DNA of 64,000 bases from Agrostemma githago (GCA_958450325.1 OY288251.1:66295666-66359665), one strand, 5' to 3'. Shown: positions 1 to 11,482, numbered from the stretch's first letter. The notes: generated by a model not told the origin, from the letters alone. Made by a program: numbers and translations.

Positions 1-2123
1 ATTGTTTTCCTAAGCATGTGAGGAATTGAACGGGTTGCTAAGTGATTTAATGCATGAAAAATTAATCAACGTCAAAGTTGAATTTAACATGTGAGATTCG
101 TTTTAGTATAATAAAACAAATGAAATAAAAGATGAAATTGCTACAAGATGAGCAAACGAGTTAGTATCGATTTGTAAATAATAATAGCAAGTAATATGCG
201 AAATCGAGAAAATAAATATTAATCGAAATCTGAAAAATATCATTAAAAAGACGTTGTTTTGTATAAAAAACGATGTTCGAAAAAATATAAAAGAGAACGA
301 AAAGGGTGCGTCGGGACAGGCGGCCGCGCGGCTCGCCCGGGATGCCGGCGGGTCGCGCGTCGGGCTGGTTTTGGACGCGGTTTTCTGAAAATTCGATTTA
401 TTAAATCGCGTACGAATATTGCATGATTCGTACTCGAATTAATATTTTCGATATTCGCTATATTCGATAATTGACTACGAAATCAATATCAAATATTTGG
501 AATAGTTTTGGAAAAGATGTAAATTTTAGAAATCGTTTCGTAGAATAAATAATAAAACGAACGAAAAAGTAAAAAAGGAGCGCGGATTTCAGACTCGTAC
601 GCGAGTCGCCTGTGAGGGGCGCGACTCGCGTGTGGGTCTGTCCCGTTTCGCTCGTTGTTCGAAAATTGTTATTTTGATGAACCGCGTACAAATTATGAAT
701 TAATTTGTATTCGATTCATGTTTTCGATATTCGTCGTATCCGATATTTGATTATGAAATCGATATCGAATATTCGGAATGAATTAAAAAAAAAGGTTTTG
801 TAAAATTGTTTGTTTTGAACGAAAGTAAAAGAAAAGAATTTTGAACGAAAAAGAATGTAACGATTTTTTTGACATCGTCGAGATCTTAATATAATTCTTT
901 TCGATACAATATTCGATTATAGAAAAATCGATATCATATTTTTAAGAATGTTCGTTATGAAAATAGTTTTTTCGTTAATAACGATATTAGAAAAATAAAA
1001 AAAAACAACTCTTGACCCATAAGAAACGGACGACGAGGAGAAGAGAAGAGAAGAAAGGGAAATCGGGTTTGATTACACCCTCAACCTACATGCTTTTGTT
1101 AACTCGGATCGGGGCTCGTCGGAATGTGGCTAAGGCACGGGAGCGTCGGGTTAATGTCGGTGAGTTGTGGTGGTTTTGGTTTGGACGTGAAACGTGTGAA
1201 GGGTGTCGGGTATCAGGGCCGGTTTCCTTCGGGTTTTGGGTGTACTATCGGTTTCTCGATGCTAAGTGTATTTTTTTGTGAGTTGTGTGAGGAGTTTATG
1301 TATATTTGATTGATAGAAAGTTGATATGTATTATTGTTGATAAAATCGTGTCTTTTGTGTTGGATGCAAGGGGCTATTTATAGGGAATTACCGACCTTGG
1401 CTTGGGAGAGTTTGACTACCGCTTAGGATAGGAAACGTAGGAATTTGAGGAAAATAAGAATTCCGCTTTCTTGTGAAGGAAGAAAGGCATCTCGGCTGAT
1501 TTGCTACTGTTTTGGCCGAGTGTTTTACACTCGGTCAGGTGTTCGAATCGGTTTTTGAATAGGATTCCTGTTTGAGCTAGAATTACCGCTTGAGTAAGAA
1601 GCTGAGGAGAACGAGAATTCCGTTTTCTTGTGAAGGAAGAAAGAGGAGTCTCGGCTGGTTCATGCTGCTCGGCCGAGTGTTTTACACTCGGTTGGGTGTT
1701 TGAATCGGTTTTCGGATAGGATTCCTACTTGAGATCGAATTCTACCCTTAAACGAATTTGTTTAATATTTTGTGAAGCTGTTTTTTGTGGAATTTGAGTG
1801 TGAACCAACCGTGTGAGGTGTCACGGTTGACTCACTAATTTCGGGAAATATCTTTGACCGGGTTTTGACTCGGTCGCTAAAAGACGGTTTTACCCCTGGT
1901 GTCGGATTCGACCCAAATTAGTGTTATTTGAATCGAAACGACCCACTGGGCCTGAATTTGAGGTTGGTTTTGTGAAATTTGTACTCCTTAAAAAGCCCAA
2001 GCTAAATATCCATGATTTCGAGCCCATTTCCGAGTACGTTAAAGCACGTTAGCGTCCGATCATCATCGGGTGTTTGTCGGAAACTGCTATAGACACCTGG
2101 CGGTCAAAATGTGGGTGTCTACA
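1..2123 (-). repeat. 3' LTR (element orientation), truncated by window edge
   Basis: Matches 8061-10181 with few differences. The first roughly 447 bp of the full LTR on the plus strand lie left of the window. The LTR ends ...GTGGGTGTCTACA at 2123. It contains a GC-rich block (about 305-375) in otherwise AT-rich DNA, two diverged internal duplications (about 400-590 against 690-830, and 1430-1560 against 1575-1730), and a CCGAGTGT/ACACTCGG hairpin that occurs twice. Short open frames here have no recognisable product. Confidence 0.9.
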
Positions 2124-2136
2124 GAGCCCCCACTCT
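2124..2136 (-). other. Polypurine tract of the Tat-like element
   Basis: On the minus strand the 13 bases before the LTR read AGAGTGGGGGCTC and abut TGTAGACACCC. This is the expected place and composition for the plus-strand DNA primer of an LTR retrotransposon and fixes the element's direction. Confidence 0.7.
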
Positions 2137-3506
2137 GACTGAGGCTTGGACAAGGCGAAAGTCAGAGTAGCTACCAGGTCAATCAAGGATTAAAACCCGG
2201 TAGCTTCCGGTCGGGTCGTTTAAGGTCCATTAGACCTGCGTAAAGGGCCCGTCGGCCACAGACTAGAAATGTACCTGAGCTGATGATAACTCCGTGGGGA
2301 ATTGAACTCGTCGTATAAGACTTAGGTGCGCCTATATATGGGCTCATCTTGTTAAATGCCGCTGGGGAGTTGTGTGAATTGCGTTGTCGTGATTTGTACC
2401 TGTATAAGTTACATAAAATTTTGCATGCAACACGTAGGCGAAACAAATATGACTTGCGCTGGGGAATAAAAATGATTTTTGCTGCATTTTGAAATCGAAG
2501 TCCTGAAAGCAACTCACGTGCTAGGAAATAGGTTTTCAAAATTGAAAGGGTTGAAAAGAAATTTGCAGTTTAAATAAATTGAAATTTGACCTTGTCGAAA
2601 AGATTTTTTTTTTCAAATAGCTAAGTTTTTGCACATTTTAAAATGAGAATTTGAAAAGAGAGGCCTACCGGCAGACTCGACTCTGGACGCGACAGGACGA
2701 GTTGACAGACACGACTTGGACTCTCTAAGGGTTGGACCGTGACTTGGTAAGGAGTTAGGCCACCTAAGATGACAAGACTCTTAAGTTGCGCTATTCCTTA
2801 GCCTAGGCGAGTGACAACACAGTCGAATCCTCGGAATAGGAAGGATGCGTTATAGGGGAATTGCAGTAGTCTGTAATGAGACTGTTTTTGCAGGACTTGG
2901 CAGTGGCAATGCTGTAGACTAGTGCTCTTTTGAATCCTTTTTGATTTTAGGGTACATTTCCAAAGTGGGTATTGCCTCGAGTCCTGACAGATTCTTGTCT
3001 TCGACTGAGCCGGGTACTAGGACACACTATAGAAAGGAGGCTAGATTTTTGAAAGTATTTGGATTATGTGAGTGGATGGAGAACTTCTGCCTGGGAGAAG
3101 CCCCCAGAATGACAAAGCTAACTGTCGAGAACATGACAGTGTCGTGACCGGAATGATGGTGCTTTTTGAATGTGTGTCAATGTGGGTGGTTGTGCCTCTG
3201 TTGAAAGGCTGCCTACGTATTCACATGTGGTGAAATCAAACCAAGTCGTAGTTCAGTGGATTATGGTGCCTAGCTTATTAGGGCTTTGTGTGTAACTAGC
3301 CATAGCGATGGTGTAGGCTAGGTGCATTCCCGGTGATGTCTTGATCAAAGGGCTAGAATGGTTAGGATATTGATCCTGTGACTGTGAGCGTTCTCCAGGA
3401 TAGCCCCCAGAGGTGGTGTGCACTATTTGGGCATGTTCTATGCCGACCGCAAGTTGAGTTCCCGTGTTTGGGGTTGGTAACTGGTTTGAATGAGAAGAAT
3501 TGGGAT
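2137..3506 (-). other. 3' untranslated-type internal region of the Tat-like element
   Basis: About 1.4 kb between the polypurine tract and the minisatellite. Open frames on both strands are short and show no recognisable domain. I see no pol remnant here. Confidence 0.5.
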
Positions 3507-3808
3507 GGGATTTTAACGAGTTCTGCTCTCGGGGATTTTAACGAGTTCTGTTCTCGGGGATTTTGATGAGTTTTGCTCTCGGGGATTTTAACGAGTTTTG
3601 CTCTCGGGGATTTTAACGAGTTTTGCTCTCGAGGGGATTTGACGAGTTTTGCTCTCGGGGATTTTAACGAGTTTGCTCTCGGGGATTTTAACGAGTTTTG
3701 CTCTCGGAGGATTTGACGAATTTTGCTCTCGGGGGATTTGACGAGTTTTTCTCTCGGGGGGATTTGACGAGTTTTGCTCTCGGGGGATTTGACGAGTTTT
3801 GCTCTCGA
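3507..3808. repeat. Minisatellite of about 25-bp units inside the Tat-like element
   Basis: Around 12 tandem copies of a unit close to GGGGATTTTAACGAGTTTTG plus CTCTC. Unit length varies from 24 to 27 bp, with TTTAA/TTTGA and extra-G variants. A minus-strand frame across it encodes a repetitive Arg-Glu-Gln-Asn-Ser-Ser-Asn-Pro-Pro pattern, which I take as a by-product of the repeat. It lies 0.9 kb downstream of gag in element orientation. Confidence 0.9.
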
Positions 3809-4079
3809 GTCTTTGTATGGTGATTGTGAATTTTGTTATGTAAAGGGGAAGCCGAGTAGAATGGCTTGAACTTTGATCGGGATAAGTTTTGATAATGCGA
3901 GATTTGATTTCCATGTCTGGCCCTAATGGTTAGTGGTATCCTATGGAGCTTGAATCCTCAAAATTTCGGGCTGTCTCTGGCCTGGGTCTCGGGAAGGTCT
4001 TGTGGGTTGTAATGTGGGAAGGCTAAATGTGGTGTTAGCTGACCAGCTTGATTGTTTCTTCCCTATTTGATGGTATGAG

Positions 4080-4345
4080 TATTGACCGTACCCTGGTTAT
4101 GGGGCTTTCACTTGAAATGACCGTTGATCATGGTCATGATTTTTGTTGACCTCTTAGCCCCGGTCATGGGAATCTTCATTTGGATTGACCGCTTGACTTC
4201 GGTCATGGATGCCTCTTTTTTGATAATGACCAGCTTTTTGTTTTGGCCTTTTGCATTTTCCTGGACTTGGACTTCTGATTTTTTTTGTCCAGTTTTTTCT
4301 TTTTTTTTGTTGGTCAGACTAACACCTAAGGTAGGGATCGGTTAG
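4080..4345. repeat. Degenerate GGTCATG/GACCG short-repeat tract
   Basis: Phrases such as TGACCGTTGATCATGGTCATG, GCCCCGGTCATGGG and GACTTCGGTCATGGATG recur about every 45-60 bp. This looks like a decayed tandem repeat next to the minisatellite. No product is inferred. Confidence 0.45.
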
Positions 4346-4734
4346 TCTTATTGGATGGGTGTTTTATTGTGGGAAATGGGCTTGCCTCCCGTCTTTAACC
4401 CAAACTAGGAGATTACCTAGATTTGTCATAGGATTCGAAACCGCTCCTGCTAAGGGTAGTTATGTGGCTTTCTATACCAGACACGGAATAGGTAAAAGGA
4501 AAACACGGGTCTCATTTCCTGCAATCATTATAGATGTGCCTATAATAGTAACGTGCGTGTGCTCACACTGTATGATGGTGTTCATCATGTTCTCGGAAAC
4601 ACATAAGGAAATTATATATGAGAGATTGAAAAGCTGACTTTATTGAATTTTGAAAAAAGAGGACAGAGTACAACTGACTCTGACTTTGAAGTTGAAATAA
4701 ATAGTATATCCTAGACTCGGACTCAGACTTGGAC

Positions 4735-5412
4735 TTAAATCAAATCCGGACTCTTGGATGCATGAGAGGTAGATTGGATGCTTTGGTCATCGGGCCCTGT
4801 ATAGTCCATGAGGGGCTTTGCAAGTGACAATGTTTCTAAAACGGGAGTCTTCCCGGCATCGAGGAAGTCTTGAATGAGGTGTTTCAGTTTCCAGCACTGT
4901 TCTGTATCGTGCCCCCTCCCTCTGTGGAATTTGCAGTAATGCTCGTCGTTCCATGCTTTGGAGCGTTTTTCCAAAGGTGGGTCGACTGTTGGGCCTATAG
5001 GTAGTATTAGGCCCTTCGGAACCAACCTCTGGAAAGCGACGGTGTAGGACATATCCAAGTGGGTAAATGTCCTTTCCTTTGACTGGTTCTTGATTTTTGG
5101 AGAGGTGACTTGAGGGTTACCTCTCTCGGTCTTGCCATCTTGAGGGTACCGGACAGTTTCGTAAGAGTGTTCACCCTTTAAATGGCTCAGTTGGGTGATA
5201 GGCTGTCTTACCCGCTCTAGTTGTGCTAGACGGGATCGGGTTCTTACAAGATCCTCTTCGATGATGGTTACCCTGGAACTTAGGTTTTCTAGGGCGGTAT
5301 TGATTTTTGAGAAGATATTGTTAATGGAGCAAGACAGCATAAGCATACTCCCCTGGATATCCCCTTTCTCGACGGCGTGGGATTTGTTATGGTTTGGTAG
5401 TGTCTCGTTCAT
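4735..5412 (-). CDS. gag: Partial gag polyprotein (C-terminal half), Tat/Ogre-like
   Basis: An uninterrupted 225-aa frame in the sense direction of the element. Residues about 30-70 look like a coiled coil. A linker of the Phe-Thr-x-Leu...Phe-x-Arg-Leu-Val-x-x-Gly-Leu-Ile-x-Pro style follows (about 116-140). Then comes a zinc-knuckle-like C-x2-H-x4-H-x4-C cluster at C160, H163, H168 and C173, with a Trp-Lys-Leu-Lys-His-Leu-Ile-Gln-Asp tail. This arrangement is common at the end of Tat/Ogre gag proteins. The large N-terminal capsid (retrotrans_gag) domain is absent, so the protein is shorter than usual and its role in packaging is uncertain. About 2.2 kb of leader separates it from the primer site. 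Nothing pol-like follows, so movement would need enzymes from another element. Confidence 0.75.
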   Translation of the reverse strand: MNETLPNHNKSHAVEKGDIQGSMLMLSCSINNIFSKINTALENLSSRVTIIEEDLVRTRSRLAQLERVRQPITQLSHLKGEHSYETVRYPQDGKTERGNPQVTSPKIKNQSKERTFTHLDMSYTVAFQRLVPKGLILPIGPTVDPPLEKRSKAWNDEHYCKFHRGRGHDTEQCWKLKHLIQDFLDAGKTPVLETLSLAKPLMDYTGPDDQSIQSTSHASKSPDLI

Positions 5413-5439
5413 AGGGTCCCTGATCGAAAGAAACGACAG

Positions 5440-7592
5440 GTGTTAGAACTCGCCTAAACTCGGTTTTGCGCAAATGCAAGAGAGAGAGTCAAACTAGGTA
5501 CGACCCGGGGGCGGGAATGACTAAGATTCTATGACCGGGCTACTTAAATGTTAATCCAGACAAAGTAACGACTGTGACCTAGAATCGACCACGAGACTCG
5601 AGCTGTACAAGGATAAGTCCGAAAATGGGGCGACCGTATTTGACAGTGCCGCGTGCTTGGACCAACCGTGGTGACCTAACCCTAGGTGACCCGAGTATTC
5701 GTAGCGTGGGTACGACTCGAAGAAGGCATCATAAGGACGCCGGTGTATGATGAATGTAGGGTGCTCTCTAGGGTAACCGTGGTTGACTGCTCGGGTGGAG
5801 GACAGCCCCCTGAGTAAGGCTAGAGACTCAGACGGTGTGACATCTAAGTGACTCGAAAGTGGGATACGTGAGACAACACGTGCAAGACATGACCCTTAGA
5901 GCAACCGTGATTGATCGCTCTGCTGAAGGGTAGCCCCCGAGTGGGGAAAAGCCTGAAAGGGAAATGACTCGGAAAGGACACCTAGACGGGTGACTCGTGA
6001 AAGGTGGGCATCCCTTAGGATTCGGCGTGTGGGCCGAGTCCTGTTCGAAGGAGGGCCCACGTGAGATATTCCCCAGACCCTTGGACTCTATTGTGTAAAC
6101 GGGCCTTCCTTCGTAGGAGTATGTCCTACGTAGATAGGCCTTGCCTTGACAAATAAGGCGGACTGAGATAAGGAGGAAACCCGTGATGTAAGATCGACAG
6201 AGTTTCGACGCTAAAGACTTCGACGACTTATGACACGACCTGACACTGCTAAATACGGGAAGTCGTAAGAAGATGAAGTTTTAAAATATGATGATTTTTG
6301 AAAAGCCCAAAAATTTCGGGGAGAACCGGCCCTTTTTCGAGAAAAAATGGAAAAGGTGGGCCGGGTGACGGTTTGAAAGTTTCGAAAATAATTTCGAGTT
6401 TTGAATTGGGCATAATACCGGCTAGAAAATAGGTTGCTTTGAGTCAAATCGTAAATCCTAATTTCGGTAGCATTCCGGGGTTTTGAAAAGTTGAATATTT
6501 GGAATTTTGAAATTTGAGTATCGAAAAGAATTTCCGACAATTTGAAAATTGAAGATGAGATCTCGAAGATTTGAAAATCGAAAACGGCATCTCGAAGATT
6601 TGAAAATTGAAAATGGCATCTCGAAGATTTTGAAAATCGAAACTGGTATCTCGAAAATTTTGAAAATCGAAACTGAATTTTGAAAATTCGAAAATCGAAT
6701 GGTGGATCGGAAATTCGAATTTTGAAATGGGCAGCATGCCGGCTAGAAAATAAGCTTGTTTTGAGTCAAATCTTAAGTCTAAATTTCGGCAGCTTTCCGA
6801 TTTTTTAAAATTTGAATATTTTCGAAAAGATGCATTTTTGGAATTTCGGAATTTTGAATATTGAAGATGAATTTCCGAAAATTTGAAAATCGAAAACAGG
6901 ATCCCGACTTTTAAAATCGGCGAAAATGTCATCGGGCTTGAATTTTTTGAAAAGTCAGAATTTTTGAAAGCCCGAAGAGAAATTCGGCGGATGGCCCGGT
7001 TTTTTTTTTTTGAAAGAAAAAAAAACGGAAATCGAACCGGGCGACGGTTTTGCAAATTCGAAAATAGTTTCGAGTTTTAAATTGGGCATAATACCGACTA
7101 GAAGAAGGCTATTTTGAGTAAAATCATAAGTCCTAAGTTCGGTATATGACCCGGGTTTTGAAATTGGATATTTGAAAAAGGATGCAAATTTTGAAAAGAT
7201 GACAGTTTTTTTTTTGAAAAAAAGATGTGAATCAAGTAGCACGTAGTCATGGAAACAGTATAATGACGCCATGTATGCTCTTAATCTAAGTCTCGGTCAG
7301 TCTATAAGGGTCTATACCAGTGTACACAGCCTATCAAGAAGCGGGGCGGACTCCCTAACTCGAGTTGAGATTAGGACATGCCGTAAAACCCATATGAATC
7401 GGCTAATGGACACCTTTGACATAACCAGTTTGGACTATATCAACGGTATAGTGGGACGTCGGTCACGAGTACCGGCCCGGGAAAATGGGGTTATGCATGA
7501 ACCGTAAAACTAAAACGCGCATTGTACTAGTCAAACGATTTCTATTCGAGTCTCACCCTGAGGATACCGAAGGTTATTAACTCATCAGTAAA
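5440..7592 (-). other. Long untranslated leader of the Tat-like element with internal repeats
   Basis: About 2.1 kb between the primer site and gag. It holds short tandem units near 6540-6700 (phrases such as TCTCGAAGATTTGAAAATCG, 27-30 bp period). A diverged segmental duplication is also present: about 6280-6480 resembles 6935-7140, both reaching GTTTCGAGTTTT(G/A)AATTGGGCATAATACCG. Minus-strand frames are Phe/Ser/Lys-rich repeat translations without domains. Confidence 0.6.
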
Positions 7593-7610
7593 TCCCCAGC
7601 GGAGTCGCCA
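7593..7610 (-). other. Primer binding site, tRNA-Arg type
   Basis: The minus strand reads TGGCGACTCCGCTGGGGA three bases inside the LTR. Its complement ends GGAGUCG-CCA, the acceptor-arm 3' end expected of plant tRNA-Arg genes that start GACUCC. This supports the Tat/Ogre assignment. Confidence 0.75.
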
Positions 7611-7613
7611 AAT

Positions 7614-10181
7614 TGTGGACATGACATAGGTCCACCCCGACGCGGCCACGCGCGGGTTTTGGGGAGGCGAATGAATCTCCATGAGATGGTCAAATGGAAA
7701 TTTAAATCGAAGTCGGAGTCGCCACCGAATTTTATGGTTATTCGGAACCGTTCGAGGCCACTCTATGTCGTAGTGGGTCGTGTACAAAATACGGCCCATT
7801 TCCGATGTCAGAGTTTATTGGGCTCGTCCCTTTTGCATATCGATATAGATGCCGACTGAAGCGGTTAATCGTATATTGAATGACTCTCGTTGCCAATGGT
7901 TTCGGACATCCGGAAACCACGGTTCTGAGTAAAGGGTGAGGGTACGTGTTGGAAAGTTCACTAAGAACACCCAACCCCGCCCGCACATTAGCGGCCTCTA
8001 CTAGGATATCGAATGACGTTTTAAAGCGCGCGTTAGTTGAACGATGAATGATATGCAAACATTGTTTTCCTAAGCATGTGAGGAATTGAACGGGTTGCTA
8101 AGTGATTTAATGCATGAAAAATTAATCAACGTCAAAGTTGAATTTAACATGTGAGATTCGTTTTAGTATAATAAAACAAATGAAATAAAAGATGAAATTG
8201 CTACAAGATGAGCAAACGAGTTAGTATCGATTTGTAAATAATAATAGCAAGTAATATGCGAAATCGAGAAAATAAATATTAATCGAAATCTGAAAAATAT
8301 CATTAAAAAGACGTTGTTTTGTATAAAAAACGATGTTCGAAAAAATATAAAAGAGAACGAAAAGGGTGCGTCGGGACAGGCGGCCGCGCGGCTCGCCCGG
8401 GATGCCGGCGGGTCGCGCGTCGGGCTGGTTTTGGACGCGGTTTTCTGAAAATTCGATTTATTAAATCGCGTACGAATATTGCATGATTCGTACTCGAATT
8501 AATATTTTCGATATTCGCTATATTCGATAATTGACTACGAAATCAATATCAAATGATTGGAATAGTTTTGGAAAAGATGTAAATTTTAGAAATCGTTTCG
8601 TAGAATAAATAATAAAACGAACGAAAAAGTAAAAAAGGAGCGCGGATTTCAGACTCGTACGCGAGTCGCCTGTGAGGGGCGCGACTCGCGTGTGGGTCTG
8701 TCCCGTTTCGCTCGTTGTTCGAAAATTGTTATTTTGATGAACCGCGTACAAATTATGAATTAATTTGTATTCGATTCATGTTTTCGATATTCGTCGTATC
8801 CGATATTTGATTATGAAATCGATATCGAATATTCGGAATGAATTAAAAAAAAGGTTTTGTAAAATTGTTTGTTTTGAACGAAAGTAAAAGAAAAGAATTT
8901 TGAACGAAAAAGAATGTAACGATTTTTTTGACATCGTCGAGATCTTAATATAATTCTTTTCGATACAATATTCGATTATAGAAAAATCGATATCATATTT
9001 TTAAGAATGTTCGTTATGAAAATAGTTTTTTCGTTAATAACGATATTAGAAAAATAAAAAAAACGACTCTTGACCCATAAGAAACGGACGACGAGGAGAA
9101 GAGAAGAGAAGAAAGGGAAATCGGGTTTGATTACACCCTCAACCTACATGCTTTTGTTAACTCGGATCGGGGCTCGTCGGAATGTGGCTAAGGCACGGGA
9201 GCGTCGGGTTAATGTCGGTGAGTTGTGGTGGTTTTGGTTTGGACGTGAAACGTGTGAAGGGTGTCGGGTATCGGGGCCGGTTTCCTTCGGGTTTTGGGTG
9301 TACTATCGGTTTCTCGATGCTAAGTGTATTTTTTTGTGAGTTGTGTGAGGAGTTTATGTATATTTGATTGATAGAAAGTTGATATGTATTATTGTTGATA
9401 AAATCGTGTCTTTTGTGTTGGATGCAAGGGGCTATTTATAGGGAATTCCCGACCGTGGCTTGGGAGAGTTTGACTACCGCTTAGGATAGGAAATGTAGGA
9501 ATTTGAGGAAAATAAGAATTCCGCTTTCTTGTGAAGGAAGAAAGGCATCTCGGCTGATTTGCTACTGTTTTGGCCGAGTGTTTTACACTCGGTCAAGTGT
9601 TCGAATCGGTTTTTGAATAGGATTCCTGTTTGAGCTAGAATTACCGCTTGAGTAAGAAGCTGAGGAGAACGAGAATTCCGTTTTCTTGTGAAGGAAGAAA
9701 GAGGAGTCTCGGCTGGTTCATGCTGCTCGGCCGAGTGTTTTACACTCGGTTGGGTGTTTGAATCGGTTTTCGGATAGGATTCCTACTTGAGATCGAATTC
9801 TACCCTTAAACGAATTTGTTTAATATTTTGTGAAGCTGTTTTTTGTGGAATTTGAGTGTGAACCAACCGTGTGAGGTGTCACGGTTGACTCACTAATTTC
9901 GGGAAATATCTTTGACCGGGTTTTGACTCGGTCGCTAAAAGACGGTTTTACCCCTGGTGTCAGATTCGACCCAAATTAGTGTTATTTGACTCGAAACGAC
10001 CCAGTGGGCCTGAATTTGAGGTTGGTTTTGTGAAATTTGTACTCATTAAAAAGCCCAAGCTAAATATCCATGATTTTGAGCCCATTTCCGAGTACGTTAA
10101 AGCACGCTAGCGTCCGATCATCATCGGGTGTTTGTCGGAAACTGCTATAGACACCTGGCGGTCAAAATGTGGGTGTCTACA
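7614..10181 (-). repeat. 5' LTR (element orientation), complete, 2568 bp
   Basis: Runs from TGTGGACATGAC to ...GGTGTCTACA, with TG...CA ends on both strands. The same family recurs as a solo LTR at 24846-27363. The first five bases outside (atatc) are the candidate target-site copy. Internal structure is as for the other LTR: GC-rich block at about 8365-8435, two internal duplications and the CCGAGTGT hairpins. Confidence 0.92.
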
Positions 10182-10863
10182 ATATCCTAATCGACAGAAC
10201 ATTCAAGACCGTAATCTTTTTCACTATGTTGTCTTCTCTGACAATGTCTTAGCTGCTGCAGTTGTGGTGAACTCCACTGTTTCAAATGCCCTGGTAATTT
10301 CTCACCTTTCGTTGTGGTTTCCTGCTATACTTTCGATAACAATCTGCCGAAACTTATTCTTTTAATTAAGTTGGTTACAGCATCCTCCGTTTTTTTCGAG
10401 AAACTGTAGTTGTATAGTTGAATCACCTATAGCTTCCAATTTTAGGTTTTGTATACAGTCCCAATGTTTCAAACTGTATTTTTATTATTATTTTATTGTA
10501 TTGTCCGCCTTTCATTTTATTTTATTTTTATTTTATTTGTTTTTTAAATGATGACTACGGATATTGATTCATGTTAGTCGACCCCAAATCTTTTTGGGAC
10601 TAAGCCTCTGATGTTGATTGATTGATTGATTATCGAATTACACTGTACTAAAGATTTGATTATTGCAACATTTATTTATCGAACAGTATAAATAATACAC
10701 TGATTTCTTCAGGGGACTGGTCTAATGTAGTGTTATCGTTTACCTGTGTTTCAAATCTTAATAAGAATATGATTAATTTCAAGAGCTTGCTAAATTTCTT
10801 GATGATTCATTTTCGTGTTGATGTCATTGTTTTTCTTGCAGGAACCTGAGAAAATTATGTCTC
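10182..10863 (+). pseudogene. Galacturonosyltransferase (GAUT, GT8) gene fragment
   Basis: Positions about 10199-10291 read in frame as ...LFHYVVFSDNVLAAAVVVNS..., the strongly conserved GAUT segment. It ends at a GT splice site, and after an intron an AG is followed by E-P-E-K (from 10842), the usual next GAUT residues. After about seven codons the homology stops and the sequence runs into an unrelated frame. Only two partial exons remain, the left one cut by the LTR element, so this cannot make an enzyme. Intact GAUTs are Golgi type II proteins that build pectic homogalacturonan. Neighbouring ALDH7 exons come from a different gene, which suggests transposon capture rather than simple decay in place. 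Confidence 0.75.
10541..10632 (+). mobile_element. 3' end of an Au-like SINE within the GAUT intron
   Basis: The segment GTCGACCCCAAATCTTTTTG then GGACTAAGCCTCTGATG, followed by TTGA repeats, resembles the 3' end of plant Au-type SINEs (CCCCAAATCCTTTTGGGACTAAGGC plus a simple tail). The tRNA-related 5' part is not evident, so the copy is probably 5'-truncated. Confidence 0.55.
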
Positions 10864-10936
10864 AGAACTCCTACCCCATTTTGACTCTAATCCTGCCGTA
10901 ATTTTTTTTGTTTACTTTCATTGTTTGTGTGTGCAG

Positions 10937-11283
10937 ACACTAGAAGAAGCTATAGAAATAAACAACTTGGTTCCCCAAGGATTGAGCAGTTCTATATTCA
11001 CCAAAAGACCTGAAGCTATGTTTAAATGGATCGGGTACGTGCTCTATCTTTTCCACACATGTATCGATTTTATTACAATACATAGCATACATCTCTATTA
11101 AGATCACGTTAGCTAAAATTTGGGTGACTTTAGTCCTTCGGGAAGTGACTGTTGAATGGTGAATGTAAACATATTGACCAATGGTGCTGAAATTGGAGGT
11201 GCTTTCGGGGGTGAGAAGGCAACCGGTGGTGGAAGAGAAGCAGGTAGCAACTCGTGGAAGCAATACATGAGACGTGCTACCTG
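10937..11283 (+). pseudogene. ALDH7B (antiquitin-type aldehyde dehydrogenase) gene fragment
   Basis: Two exon-like blocks with splice sites. Block 10937-11034 encodes TLEEAIEINNLVPQGLSSSI and continues FTKRPEAMFKWIG. Block 11134-11283 encodes GSDC-stop-MVNVNI...[21 protein letters not shown]... and ends RRATW at a GT. This is the C-terminal region of plant ALDH7B4-type dehydrogenases, which detoxify stress aldehydes with NAD+. The catalytic Cys region lies further upstream and is absent. An in-frame TGA replaces the usual Gly after SDC. Part of the last exon (ATGAGACGTGCTAC) is repeated just downstream, at about 11320. It is a non-functional captured or decayed fragment in the same orientation as the GAUT piece. 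Confidence 0.85.
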
Positions 11284-11477
11284 GTACGTCTTTTTTCGAT
11301 ATGATTTTCCTCTTTTCTAATGAGACGTGCTACTCTACCAAGGAATATCTCTCGGATCCCGTCTTTACTCGAACAAGCCACATGAAGAAATGTTGATGAA
11401 TAGAAATAGAACCCTTCTTCCGACGTTCAAGATTTCAGGTTTGTATCATCTACTCATGTCACCTTCAACTTTCCCAT
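11284..11477 (+). other. Unassigned sequence beside the captured gene fragments
   Basis: A short stretch with a possible exon end near 11440 (...AAGATTTCAG|GTTTG). Translations contain stops and I cannot assign a gene. Confidence 0.3.
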
Positions 11478-11482
11478 CTTTT

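Larger units (their letters stand above)
1..10181 (-). mobile_element. Non-autonomous Tat/Ogre-like LTR retrotransposon, gag only, left end cut by window
   Basis: Two long near-identical repeats (1-2123 and 7614-10181) flank a 5490-bp internal region. Read on the minus strand the repeats begin TGTAGACACCC and end ATGTCCACA. A primer site complementary to a tRNA-Arg 3' end follows the right repeat, and a purine tract precedes the left one, so transcription runs right to left. The only sizeable reading frame that makes sense is a gag C-terminal half; I see no protease, reverse transcriptase, RNase H or integrase. tRNA-Arg priming, very long LTRs and the gag C-terminal style are typical of the Tat/Ogre lineage of Ty3/gypsy. 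By eye the LTRs differ at about 15-20 positions over 2.1 kb, so the insertion is young. The element interrupts a galacturonosyltransferase-like gene fragment that resumes at 10182. The left target-site copy lies outside the window. Confidence 0.85.

Noticed and set aside
1012..1309. Plus-strand frames in the LTR (1012-1281, 1124-1309, repeated at 9070-9367)
   Set aside because: Antisense to the element, overlapping one another, no domain; identical copies simply reflect LTR identity.
3507..3808. Regular repeats that could suggest a CRISPR array
   Set aside because: Units are contiguous without unique spacers, and this is a plant nuclear retrotransposon.
3588..3914. 108-aa repetitive minus-strand frame
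   Set aside because: Translation of the 25-bp minisatellite; unit lengths vary out of frame and no start context or domain supports a protein.
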